A stretch of DNA of 41,515 nucleotides from a virus: positions 1 to 41,515 of IMG/VR virus record IMGVR_UViG_3300037488_001432; one strand, written 5' to 3'. Under the pieces are notes generated by a model that saw only the letters and a list, made by a program, of their open reading frames with translations, did no database searches and was not told the DNA's origin. The translations under genes and the position numbers were made by a program. This document shows, in pieces, positions 32,665 to 41,183 of the stretch. How positions within the stretch are numbered: position 1 is the stretch's first letter; each line of letters begins with the position of its first letter.

Positions 32665-34064
32665 TGCAAATCCCCATCCTCTCCGGCATATACACCGATG
32701 GCGCGGCTGATTACCGCACATCGTACCCGGTGAACCTGATCCCTGTCCCGAAGGAAACCGGCATTAGCGCTGGTTACTTGCGACATTCTGACGGCATCGT
32801 GCAGCATTGCGATGGCCCCGGCGTTGATCGCGGCGGCATCATTTGGGATGGCGGGCACTACCGCGTGATGGGCACGAAGCTGGTGCGCATCAATTCGGCG
32901 GGTGCCCCGACTGTGCTAGGCGATGTTGGCAGCGGTGGCTGGGTGACGATGGATTACGGCTTCGGCCGTCTTGCTATTGCCTCGGGAGGGCGCCTGTACT
33001 ACTGGGATGGATCGGCCCTGCAACTGGTGACCGACCCCGACCTGGGTGTGGTGAAGTCGCTTGTTTGGGGTGATGGGTACTATCTCACCACCGATGGCGA
33101 GTACATCATTCAAACCGAATTGACCGACCCGACAAGCGTTAACCCGCTCAAGTACGGGTCAAGCGAGGCAGACCCTGATGGCGTGATTGCGCTGCGCAAG
33201 GTTCGCAGGGAACTGCATGTGCTGAACCGGCACACAACCGAGGTTTACCAAAACATCGGGGGCGACTTCTTTGCCTGGCAGCCGATCCCCGGCGCACAGA
33301 TTCAGCGCGGGTGCGTGGGCGCCAATGCCTGCGCGGTCTACATGGATTCCGTGGCGTTCGTCGGGGGCGGGCGCAATGAACCGCCCGGTGTCTACATCGC
33401 CCAAAACGGCTCAAGCGCAAAGCTGTCAACCCGCGAAATTGATACTCTGTTGCTTGAGTTGTCGGATGATGAGTTGGCCGCCATCGTCCTGGAAACGCGC
33501 GTCGATAAGGCGCATAACCAGCTGCTTGTCCACTTGCCTGATCGGTGCGTTGTCTACGATTCGGCGGCATCGCAAGCGCTAGAAACCCCCGTTTGGCATG
33601 TGCTTTCGTCGGCTGTGGCTGGCTTTGCCGAGTATCGCGCGAAGGGCCTCGTTTACGCGAATGGCAAATGGCTGGCTGGCGATCCAACCAGCAGCAAAGT
33701 GGGCCAGCTTGTAGGCTCTACCGGAACCCACTACGGGCAGCCTGTTGGCTGGGAATTCGGCACGAGCATTGTCTACAACGGCGGGCAGGGCGCCATCGTC
33801 CATTCGCTTGAGCTGGTGGCCCTAACCGGCCGGGTGGATATTGGTGTTGACCCCACAATATGGACAAGCCACAGCGACGATGGCATGAGCTGGGGGCAGG
33901 AACGCCCCATTAAAGCCGGGATGGTGGGCGACCGCACCAAACGCCTGCAATGGCGCACCCTGGGGCAGCTGCGCAATGTGCGCATGCAAAAGTTTCGTGG
34001 TACCTCGGATGCCAGGCTGTCATTCTCGCGCCTTGAAGCCAATTTCGAGGCGTTGCAGGCGTGA
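32664..34064 (+). CDS. Packaged DNA stabilisation protein gp10-like
   Basis: A 466-residue tail hub protein (P22 gp10 is 472). Starts MQIPILSGIYTDGAADYRTS, with YPVNLIPVPKETGISAGYLR, then beta-propeller-like repeats (MDYGFGRLAIASGGRLYYWD, LVWGDGYYLTTDGEYIIQTE) and HVLNRHTTEVYQNIGGDFFA. These are signatures of the Phage_stabilise family. It closes the portal channel after packaging, binding gp4. Start and upstream stop overlap by one base (TAATG). Confidence 0.94.
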   Translation: MQIPILSGIYTDGAADYRTSYPVNLIPVPKETGISAGYLRHSDGIVQHCDGPGVDRGGIIWDGGHYRVMGTKLVRINSAGAPTVLGDVGSGGWVTMDYGFGRLAIASGGRLYYWDGSALQLVTDPDLGVVKSLVWGDGYYLTTDGEYIIQTELTDPTSVNPLKYGSSEADPDGVIALRKVRRELHVLNRHTTEVYQNIGGDFFAWQPIPGAQIQRGCVGANACAVYMDSVAFVGGGRNEPPGVYIAQNGSSAKLSTREIDTLLLELSDDELAAIVLETRVDKAHNQLLVHLPDRCVVYDSAASQALETPVWHVLSSAVAGFAEYRAKGLVYANGKWLAGDPTSSKVGQLVGSTGTHYGQPVGWEFGTSIVYNGGQGAIVHSLELVALTGRVDIGVDPTIWTSHSDDGMSWGQERPIKAGMVGDRTKRLQWRTLGQLRNVRMQKFRGTSDARLSFSRLEANFEALQA

Positions 34065-34390
34065 CCGTACTGTTTAACCCGGTTGCGCGGCACCGCCTAG
34101 AGCGAGCATTCGGGAATTACCCCGACATCATCCGGGCATGGGAACAGCTTCAAGCGATTGTCGGCGGAACGGCTGTAAACAGCATTGGCGCTGCGGTTGC
34201 AGCGCTGGCAACGCAAGTAGATTCTGCCGAAATCGCCTCGTTTTTGCAGGCTAAAACGGCGCTGGAACAAGCAAACCAGTATTCTGACGACATCCATCAA
34301 GATAATGATGTAACGGCGCAGATTTCCCAATTGCGCGCCGAAGTGGGACAATTGCGCGAAATGATTGCGGCACTACAGGAACGCCCATAA
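34061..34390 (+). CDS. Coiled-coil protein in the tail-needle position (109 aa)
   Basis: GTG at 34061 overlaps the gp10 stop. Encodes MTVLFNPVARHRLERAFGNY, an Ala-rich middle (AVAALATQVDSAEIASFLQA) and a C-terminal heptad-like helix (AQISQLRAEVGQLREMIAAL). In P22 the gene after gp10 is the trimeric needle gp26 (233 aa). This product is shorter but has the predicted trimerising coil, so it is a positional candidate for a needle or plug. Not recognised by family. Confidence 0.65.
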   Translation: MTVLFNPVARHRLERAFGNYPDIIRAWEQLQAIVGGTAVNSIGAAVAALATQVDSAEIASFLQAKTALEQANQYSDDIHQDNDVTAQISQLRAEVGQLREMIAALQERP

Positions 34391-34734
34391 TGGCCAGTAC
34401 ATCCAAGGTTTTAGCGGCAAAACAAGCCGTTCCCAATGCTGCGGCCACGCTCATTTACACCTCACCCGTTAGCGGTAAGGGTACGTATGTGGACGCATGC
34501 GATTTTGTCTGCTACGGCACTGGAACGCATAACGTCACTACGTGGATTGTCCCTGTAGGCGGTTCGGTTGCCAACGTGAACAAGCACAGCAGCGCCAAAT
34601 CAGTATCAACCAGCGCCACGGTGTCGCTTACAGAATTGGCCGGGCGTTACCTTGCTGCTGGTTCTGCAATCTATATGCAGGCCAGCGTTTTGGACGAAAT
34701 CAGCGTTTACATGACCGGGCGTGAATTGACATGA
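34390..34734 (+). CDS. Beta-rich virion-region protein (114 aa)
   Basis: Starts MASTSKVLAAKQAVPNAAAT. Strand-rich (LIYTSPVSGKGTYVDACDFV, TTWIVPVGGSVANVNKHSSA, YMQASVLDEISVYMTGREL). It resembles small decoration or tail-fibre accessory proteins with an immunoglobulin-like profile that occur widely in phage structural regions. Overlaps the preceding stop by one base and the next start by four. Structural role inferred from context. Confidence 0.68.
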   Translation: MASTSKVLAAKQAVPNAAATLIYTSPVSGKGTYVDACDFVCYGTGTHNVTTWIVPVGGSVANVNKHSSAKSVSTSATVSLTELAGRYLAAGSAIYMQASVLDEISVYMTGRELT

Positions 34735-35102
34735 TCCGCCAGTTGCAAAAGCACGAGGCTATTGCGGCAGTATGCGAGGCGCGGCCAGAAACGGATGCAT
34801 CGATTCTTGAAACGTCGCTTGAAGGCTGGTGTGCCTTGGATATTAACGGCGCGGTATTACTTACCAAAGCCGGTGAAATCCACGTACTTGCAAAGCCTGA
34901 GATTCAAGGCAAGTGGCTAACCCGTGGCGTGATCGTGAAATTCTTCGATGCGTACCTAAAGGCATACGGCAAAGCCGTGGCGCAGGTTAATGCTGACAAT
35001 ACCAAGGCCCGGCGTTTTGTCGAGCGCCTTGGCTTTAAACAGACGCACGCAGATACTGATTCTGTGCGCTATGAAATGACGAGGTGTGCTTATGATTGCT
35101 GA
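34731..35102 (+). CDS. GNAT-fold acetyltransferase-like protein (P22 gp14 position)
   Basis: A 123-residue protein. MIRQLQKHEAIAAVCEARPE, WCALDINGAVLLTKAGEIHV, RGVIVKFFDAYLKAYGKAVA and VNADNTKARRFVERLGFKQT follow the GNAT pattern (the last segment is the typical N-x-x-A-x-x-[FL]-x-x-x-x-G-F motif). Proteins of this kind (DUF2824-like) sit between needle and ejection genes in P22-like phages. Substrate unknown. Overlaps the next gene's start. Confidence 0.75.
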   Translation: MIRQLQKHEAIAAVCEARPETDASILETSLEGWCALDINGAVLLTKAGEIHVLAKPEIQGKWLTRGVIVKFFDAYLKAYGKAVAQVNADNTKARRFVERLGFKQTHADTDSVRYEMTRCAYDC

Positions 35103-35730
35103 AATTGCTTCTGCGGCTTTGCCAGCGCTTGGGTCAGTGCTGGGGAAAAAAGCCAAGAACAAGGCCGCATCGGGCGCAGCAGACGCGCAGGTTGGCGCGG
35201 CGCAGATGGGCATTGATGAGCAGCGGAGACAGTTCGACTTTATCTCTGAACTGCTTCAGCCTTTCGTCAAGACCGGCACGACGGCGCTAGGCGGCATGGG
35301 CGATCTTGCTGGGCTGGGTGGCGCTGGGCAACAGCAAACCGCCATCTCTGCGCTGCAAGGCTCACCGGCCTTTACATCGCTGCTGGCCCAGGGCGAAAAC
35401 TCCATCCTGCAAAACGCTTCCGCCACGGGCGGAATCCGTGGCGGCAACACACAAGCGGCGCTTGCGCAGTTCAGTCCGGCGCTACTGGCGCAAACGATCA
35501 ACGACCAATACTCACGCCTAGGGGGCCTTGCAGGGCTTGGGCAGCAATCGGCGGTAGGCCTTGCTGGGCAAGCGCAGCAAACAGGCATGAACGTCACTAA
35601 CCTATTTGGCCAGCAAGGTGCGGCGCAGGCTGGCGCCGCATTGGCTCGCGGCAAAAACACATCGGACTTTTACTCGAGCCTTTTGAATCAAGCAGGGCAG
35701 GTTTTCGGGAAGATCGGGGGGGGGTTCTAA
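35092..35730 (+). CDS. DNA ejection protein gp7-like
   Basis: A 212-residue protein. MIAEIASAALPALGSVLGKK gives a hydrophobic N-terminus (processed in P22 gp7). A Gly/Ala/Gln-rich body follows with FDFISELLQPFVKTGTTALG, ILQNASATGGIRGGNTQAAL and the LAQTINDQYSRLGGLAGLGQ segment, the conserved core of P22 gp7-like DNA transfer proteins. The ATG at 35092 is preferred (GAGGTG five bases upstream); a GTG at 35086 is also open. First of three ejection genes. Confidence 0.87.
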   Translation: MIAEIASAALPALGSVLGKKAKNKAASGAADAQVGAAQMGIDEQRRQFDFISELLQPFVKTGTTALGGMGDLAGLGGAGQQQTAISALQGSPAFTSLLAQGENSILQNASATGGIRGGNTQAALAQFSPALLAQTINDQYSRLGGLAGLGQQSAVGLAGQAQQTGMNVTNLFGQQGAAQAGAALARGKNTSDFYSSLLNQAGQVFGKIGGGF

Positions 35731-37067
35731 TGCAGCCATACGATTACACGATTCAAAGCCCATTGGCTAGTGATTCGTTCACGCAGGGCATCCAGCAGGG
35801 GCTATCGCTAAACGCCATTAGCCAGCAGCAGCGCGCACAGCAGCAGGCGCAGCAGGCGGCTGAATATCAGCGGCAGCGCTTGCGCGAGGTAGTGTCAAAA
35901 CCTAACGCCGGGCATCGAGAATATTCGGCGCTGATGCTTGAATTCCCGCAGTTGTCCGAAGGCTTGAAGCGCTCTTTCGATGTTTTTGAAGGCGGCCAGA
36001 AGAAAGCCATTTCTAGCGCCATCACTCCGGCTTATGCCGCTTTGGCAAGTGGGCAGCCAGATATGGCGATCAAAAGCCTTGAGGAGCGCAGGATTGCGGC
36101 CGAAAACAGCGGTAATCGTGAGCTTGTGCAGGCCATTAGTGGCGGGATTGATGCCATTAAGCGCGACCCGACGCAAGCGAAGGCGACTCTGTATTTCCTT
36201 GGGGCTGGGGCTGACGAGAAGTTTGCCGAGAACGCCAGTAAATTCGGCGTTGAAAACCGGGCGGAGGCGGAAGAAGGGCGCAAAGCCGAGCTATTCCCGA
36301 TTACCAAGCGCGAGACCGTCGCTAAAGCTGGCACAGCCGAGTCTGAGCAGACTATCAAGGCCGCAGAGGCTGCCGCCGTACCTGAAGTTACCCGTAGAAA
36401 GTTGGTTTATCAAAATCTGCAAAATGAAAATCTTGCAGCGCAAACAAAAAACCTTGCTGACAGATATAGGCTCGACCAAGACCAACTAGATTTCAATGTG
36501 CGGCAATCGCTTGACAAATTGTCAGGCAACCCGCAAAGCGGCGACGCGGCAAAACTTGTGAATGATTCCATCATTGCCGCCAGTAAGGCCACGGTAATGG
36601 CAAACCAAAGCGAGGCACTGGCCAAGAAGTTCGAAGAACTAGGCGGCGGATATGGTGCGTTTGCAACCGGTGCAGAAGCGTGGGCAAAGTTGACTGGTAA
36701 TCAAAACGCCATTACGGAAGCGCGGCAGGAGTTTGAGCGGCTGGCTGCGCAGCAGGTGATTAACCTTTTGCCGCCTGGGCCAGCAACTGATCGAGATATT
36801 GCGATCATTAAGCAAGGATTCCCGCCCGCCACCGCAGATGCAAAAACTGTTTCCAACTTCTTGCGCGCAATGGCGCGGGTTACTCGCGCAGAAGCGGCCA
36901 TGAGCGAAGCTAAAGCCCAGTGGGTTGATTCAAACTCAAGCCTCGGCAGGCTTCGCAAGGATGCTGAAATTGACGGGGTTCGTGTTGGCGCGGGTACGAA
37001 TTTCAGCGATTTTCTGCCGCAGTATGTAAAGCGCAAGATGGCAACTGAAAAATTCAGCACCTACTAG
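35730..37067 (+). CDS. DNA ejection protein gp20-like
   Basis: A 445-residue protein starting MQPYDYTIQSPLASDSFTQG, then a Gln-rich coil (QQQRAQQQAQQAAEYQRQRL), LEFPQLSEGLKRSFDVFEGG and long helices. The C-terminus FSDFLPQYVKRKM closes with a compact domain. Length and order (after gp7, before gp16) match P22 gp20 (471 aa), which enters the host envelope during DNA transfer. Starts one base into the previous stop (TAATG). Confidence 0.88.
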   Translation: MQPYDYTIQSPLASDSFTQGIQQGLSLNAISQQQRAQQQAQQAAEYQRQRLREVVSKPNAGHREYSALMLEFPQLSEGLKRSFDVFEGGQKKAISSAITPAYAALASGQPDMAIKSLEERRIAAENSGNRELVQAISGGIDAIKRDPTQAKATLYFLGAGADEKFAENASKFGVENRAEAEEGRKAELFPITKRETVAKAGTAESEQTIKAAEAAAVPEVTRRKLVYQNLQNENLAAQTKNLADRYRLDQDQLDFNVRQSLDKLSGNPQSGDAAKLVNDSIIAASKATVMANQSEALAKKFEELGGGYGAFATGAEAWAKLTGNQNAITEARQEFERLAAQQVINLLPPGPATDRDIAIIKQGFPPATADAKTVSNFLRAMARVTRAEAAMSEAKAQWVDSNSSLGRLRKDAEIDGVRVGAGTNFSDFLPQYVKRKMATEKFSTY

Positions 37068-37069
37068 CC

Positions 37070-39574
37070 ATGGCACAAAGCTACAAAGACCCGCTATATG
37101 CAGGCTTGGCCTCTTCCGTAGAGGGACAGCTTGGGTTGCCGCCTGGGCTGTTGCTTGACATCGTTACCAAAGGCGAAAAGTCGAACGCTGACCAAGTAAG
37201 CGAGGCGGGGGCAAAAACCGTCTTTCAGGTTATCCCTAGCACGCGCGATCTGGTTTTGAAGCGCTACGGCGTTGATGCTTACTTGTCGCCAGAAAACGCA
37301 GCGCTCGCGGCTGGGTATGTCCTGCGTGATGGCATCAACTTTGCCAAGCGCAAGACGGATGACCCAGACCAAGTGCGCAGGCTTGCAGCGGGTTATTACC
37401 ATGCTGGCGGAGATACTGCAAACTGGGGCAAAAGAACAGAAGCATATATGGATCGCGTCCAGCCGCAGCCCTCTACATATGAGCGAGTGAAGGCAGAAAG
37501 GGCGGCATCAACCGGCGCAAGCCTGGGCGCGCAATATCAGGCTTACAAGTCTGGCGCCATGTCGCAAGAGCAAAAAGCGGCGTTTGAAAAGGATGTGGCT
37601 GAAGGCAATATCGTGTTGCCAGCAGCCATGAAGGTTGGCCAGCCAATGGCGGGCGCGGCAGCCCCAAAGGGCGCGATTGATGCTTACATCACTGGCCGCA
37701 TGCCGGAGTCCGACCGCGCAGAATTTGAAAGCCTGATCAAAGATGGCACCTTTACGTTGCCACAAGGTCAAACGCTTGAGTCTCTGACAAGGCGCGGCAA
37801 TATCCCCACGGGCGGCGCAACAGCCCCAGCCTACACCGGCAACGATGCCGAAATGGCGCGGCTGCAAGCGGGCGGAGCTGATCCAACGGCAGGGCAAAGG
37901 GCGCGCGGTGCGGCGGAGATGCTTAACATACCGTTCGCGATCGGCGGCGGAGTAATAGGCGGCGTGGCTGGTGCTGGTGAGGCGCTACTTACAGGCAAGC
38001 CTGTCATGGATACCGTTGCGCTGCGGGCTGGACAGGGTGCTGTCGGCATGATGCCTATCCCTCGCACCCAGGCCGGGCAGGAAATGCTGTCCAACGCCGC
38101 GAGTTCAGAGTTTGCGCAAAACCTGCAAGCCATTGGCCCTATGGGCATGACGGCATCGCTTGGCACGCAGGCTGTGGGCACTGCGGCAAAGACGGCGGGC
38201 GGCATGGCCCCGGCAGCCTTGGGGCAAGCCTTGCCACGGGTGGCGCAAGCTGTTGATGCCGTGCAAGCTGGACGGGCCGCAAAGGCGCAGGCCGCAGCAG
38301 GCGCAAAGTCAAGCGCGGCGCAAACCATCACCGCAGCGGATCAATTGGGCGTGCCGATCATGACATCGGACGTTTCGGCGCCTACTACTTTTGTAGGCCG
38401 GGCCGTGCAAACGATGGGCGAGCGCATTCCTGCGGCGGGCACTGGTGGCGCACGGGCGGCGCAGCAGGAAGCGCGCATTGATGCCGTGCGGCAGGTGCTG
38501 AAAGACTACGGCGCCGATGACGCCGCTGCGCTTTCGGATGACGTTATGCGCGATCTTTCGACAAAGCGCGGCGCCGATCTGAAGAAGTACAGCGAAATGA
38601 AAAACGCCGTCATTGATGCGGCGGATGCAAAAGGCCCGGTGGCGGTTCCACGCACCACGGCGGCAATTGATGCAGAGATTGCGAAATTGTCGGGGCTGAA
38701 CACCGAAAAGGTGACCCCAGTTATTGCCGAACTTGAGGACTTTAAAAAAGCGATCCAAGGGCAGGGGTTAGGCAACATCGAAGAGCTTCGAAAGCAACTA
38801 GGAAAGGCGTTCACTACTCCAGAGCTTGCATCCGTTAGGAGCACTGCGGAAAAAGCGGCGGGAAGAATCTATGGCCCGCTGAAGGAAGACATGCGCGATG
38901 CCATCACAGCAACTGGCGGGCGGCGCGATGTTTTGCGCTGGGAAGTGGCGAACAAGCGGCTGTCTGAAATGTCGGGCGAGCTTGGCAGCAACGCCTTGAA
39001 ATCCGCGCTCAACAAAGGCGCCACCGAACCAGAGCAAGTGCGCAAACTGCTTTTCAGCACAAAGCCAAGCGAAGTGCGTTTGCTGTACAAGAACCTTACG
39101 CCAGAAGGCCGGGCCACAGCGCGGGCGGCTATCTTGCAAGAAGCGGCAAAGAAAGCGGGCGGCGTTGAAAACATCAGCCCTACAAAGTTTGCCAACGAGG
39201 TTGAACGCTTGGGCGGTTCTGTTGGGGTCTTTTTCACGCAAGAGGATAAGGCAGTTGTCGATGGCCTGACGCGGGTACTGAACGCCACGAGGCGCGCACA
39301 GGAATTCACCGCTGCACCTCCTACAGGCGTGCAGCTTTACCCAGCAGTCGGCGCGGCTGCGCTTGTTGACATATTCGGCGGGTTTGGTGCTGGGCTAGTA
39401 TCTGGCGCATCCATCGGCGCGGCGGCTAGGATTTACGAATCCAAAGCCGTGCGCAATATGTTGATCGGCCTGAAGAAAACAAAGCCTGGCAGCGAACAGG
39501 AAAAGACATTGATTCAGAAGATTTTGGCTCGCATGCCAAAACCACCGAAGGCACAAAATGATCCAAACGAATAA
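37070..39574 (+). CDS. Ejection protein gp16-like with N-terminal lytic transglycosylase
   Basis: An 834-residue protein. The SLT-type domain covers about residues 10-135: LPPGLLLDIVTKGEKSNADQ holds the catalytic-type Glu, followed by EAGAKTVFQVIPSTRDLVLK, SPENAALAAGYVLRDGINFA and AAGYYHAGGDTANWGK. A Gly/Ala-rich membrane-active middle (about 280-420) and a helical C-terminal half follow. It would cut peptidoglycan during ejection and help form the DNA conduit, as P22 gp16 (609 aa) does without the SLT domain. Overlaps the tailspike gene by 17 bases. Confidence 0.9.
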   Translation: MAQSYKDPLYAGLASSVEGQLGLPPGLLLDIVTKGEKSNADQVSEAGAKTVFQVIPSTRDLVLKRYGVDAYLSPENAALAAGYVLRDGINFAKRKTDDPDQVRRLAAGYYHAGGDTANWGKRTEAYMDRVQPQPSTYERVKAERAASTGASLGAQYQAYKSGAMSQEQKAAFEKDVAEGNIVLPAAMKVGQPMAGAAAPKGAIDAYITGRMPESDRAEFESLIKDGTFTLPQGQTLESLTRRGNIPTGGATAPAYTGNDAEMARLQAGGADPTAGQRARGAAEMLNIPFAIGGGVIGGVAGAGEALLTGKPVMDTVALRAGQGAVGMMPIPRTQAGQEMLSNAASSEFAQNLQAIGPMGMTASLGTQAVGTAAKTAGGMAPAALGQALPRVAQAVDAVQAGRAAKAQAAAGAKSSAAQTITAADQLGVPIMTSDVSAPTTFVGRAVQTMGERIPAAGTGGARAAQQEARIDAVRQVLKDYGADDAAALSDDVMRDLSTKRGADLKKYSEMKNAVIDAADAKGPVAVPRTTAAIDAEIAKLSGLNTEKVTPVIAELEDFKKAIQGQGLGNIEELRKQLGKAFTTPELASVRSTAEKAAGRIYGPLKEDMRDAITATGGRRDVLRWEVANKRLSEMSGELGSNALKSALNKGATEPEQVRKLLFSTKPSEVRLLYKNLTPEGRATARAAILQEAAKKAGGVENISPTKFANEVERLGGSVGVFFTQEDKAVVDGLTRVLNATRRAQEFTAAPPTGVQLYPAVGAAALVDIFGGFGAGLVSGASIGAAARIYESKAVRNMLIGLKKTKPGSEQEKTLIQKILARMPKPPKAQNDPNE

Positions 39575-41183
39575 CCCATTCCCGCAGTATTTCGACGCTG
39601 ACGGCGATCCGCTCGATAACGGCAAGGTTTACTTCGGCCTGCCAAACCTTGACCCGCGCACGAATCCAGTGGCGGTATTTAGAGACTACGCCGGGTTAAT
39701 CGCTCAAGCCCAGCCTGTGCGCACCCTGAACGGGTATCTTGTCAATGGGTCAACACCCATCGGTGTATTCGCTACCGGCAATCACAGTATCGCGGTCTAT
39801 ACATCGGCCGATGTTCTGCTGTGGTCTGCGCCTGATTCATCGCAATACAACGTGGCGCAAATGTCAGAGCAATTTCGCTTTGATCTTGCAAGCACAGCTA
39901 GCGGCAAGGGTGATTCTCTAATTGCTGTTAGCAGGGAAGCGCCTGGGGCTGTCGGTACAACGGTTCACAAATGGATTGAAGGCCAGCGTCTGGACACATT
40001 GGCTGATTTCAACATTGAACCAGATTCAGCAACTGATAGGACAGCTGCAATCAATAGCGTCACTTCTGCGCTTGGCGGCGCTGGGTTTCGCGGCTGGTTG
40101 CATATTCCTTACGGGACAAAATTCAACGTAGCCAGTGTTTACGCTGCCATTCCTACGGGTGTGATGCTTGACGATGAAAGTTGCATCAATTGGGGGCAGC
40201 CACCAGGCTATAAGAACAAATTCCGGGTCATGTATTCCGGCGATACCGTGAGCGATGACGCGCAACAAATCATCGCTTCAAATCATCACCCAGCGATGAT
40301 GCTGCTGAATATGGGCACCGCCGCTAGCGTGTCGGCATCAAGCCGCTACGGCACCATTATGCACGGCGTTGGAAAAGATGCCGCTGGTGATCCCATGCTA
40401 GGCTGGCTGCAACAGTTTGCAAAAGACCCAAGTGCAAATCGTTGGCGCGTCTCATGGAGATTGCAAACGCCTTATAACGTTGCTATTGCAAACCCTGGCA
40501 ACTGGACGGCCTCCCAAGTGGTGACAGCTGGCGCATATCGCATCAGCGATGGCGGCAAGGTGTACCAAACCACGGCGGGCGGTACTTGTGGCGCAACCGC
40601 TCCAACAGGCACAGGGGCCGGGATCAGCGACGGCAGCGTGCTCTGGGATTACGTTCAATCTGCGCTGAACGTTGATAGCACCCGCATGGATTTAGACGAA
40701 AACGGCAACCTCGGAATGTACGCATCAAGTGGTTCGCCGCAACGTTTGACGATGAAAAGTGGGGCGCGTAGCCATTACTTTGAGATTGACGATGCTACAA
40801 ACGATCTAGTGTGGAAAGACGACACGCGCGGCCTTGATGTCGTGCGTAGTAATACGGCAGGCGGCGTTCGGTTGGGACGCATCCAGTCGATGGCTAACAC
40901 CACGACCAACATTACATCTAGCGGGGCATTGGCAGTTACATCGGCTGTGACGTTCCTTACAACCACAGGGGGGCCGTGGGACATAACCAACATTACGCTT
41001 CCGGTCGGTCAAACAAGTGGCCGCGTGACGCTGTGGTTTGCTAATGCAAATCTGGTGCTTAAAAACAATGTCTCAATTGTCACCGGAACCGGCGCAGACA
41101 TTATAAGCGCGACAAACATGATGGTCACGTTGTATAAAGATGCATCTATCTCAGCCGCATGGGTCGTTTGGGCAAAAAACTGA
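39558..41183 (+). CDS. Tailspike or tail fibre with P22-type head-binding domain
   Basis: A 541-residue protein. Residues 1-105 (NPFPQYFDADGDPLDNGKVY, FGLPNLDPRTNPVAVFRDYA, LNGYLVNGSTPIGVFATGNH) match the P22 tailspike head-binding domain. PDSATDRTAAINSVTSALGG with GWLHIPYGTKF begins a short pectate-lyase-like helix segment. A carbohydrate-binding-like module follows (WTASQVVTAGAYRISDGGKV) and a C-terminal beta region replaces a full beta-helix. It binds the portal-tail hub and contacts the host surface. Ends convergent with the junction gene. Confidence 0.92.
   Translation: MIQTNNPFPQYFDADGDPLDNGKVYFGLPNLDPRTNPVAVFRDYAGLIAQAQPVRTLNGYLVNGSTPIGVFATGNHSIAVYTSADVLLWSAPDSSQYNVAQMSEQFRFDLASTASGKGDSLIAVSREAPGAVGTTVHKWIEGQRLDTLADFNIEPDSATDRTAAINSVTSALGGAGFRGWLHIPYGTKFNVASVYAAIPTGVMLDDESCINWGQPPGYKNKFRVMYSGDTVSDDAQQIIASNHHPAMMLLNMGTAASVSASSRYGTIMHGVGKDAAGDPMLGWLQQFAKDPSANRWRVSWRLQTPYNVAIANPGNWTASQVVTAGAYRISDGGKVYQTTAGGTCGATAPTGTGAGISDGSVLWDYVQSALNVDSTRMDLDENGNLGMYASSGSPQRLTMKSGARSHYFEIDDATNDLVWKDDTRGLDVVRSNTAGGVRLGRIQSMANTTTNITSSGALAVTSAVTFLTTTGGPWDITNITLPVGQTSGRVTLWFANANLVLKNNVSIVTGTGADIISATNMMVTLYKDASISAAWVVWAKN

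Noticed and set aside
35902-35908. CCTAAC-like core inside the gp20-like gene
   Set aside because: Isolated heptamer inside a conserved coding sequence, with no hairpin or R' partner.
38767-38773. GTTAGGC core inside the gp16-like gene
   Set aside because: Single occurrence inside coding sequence with no complementary arm; expected by chance.
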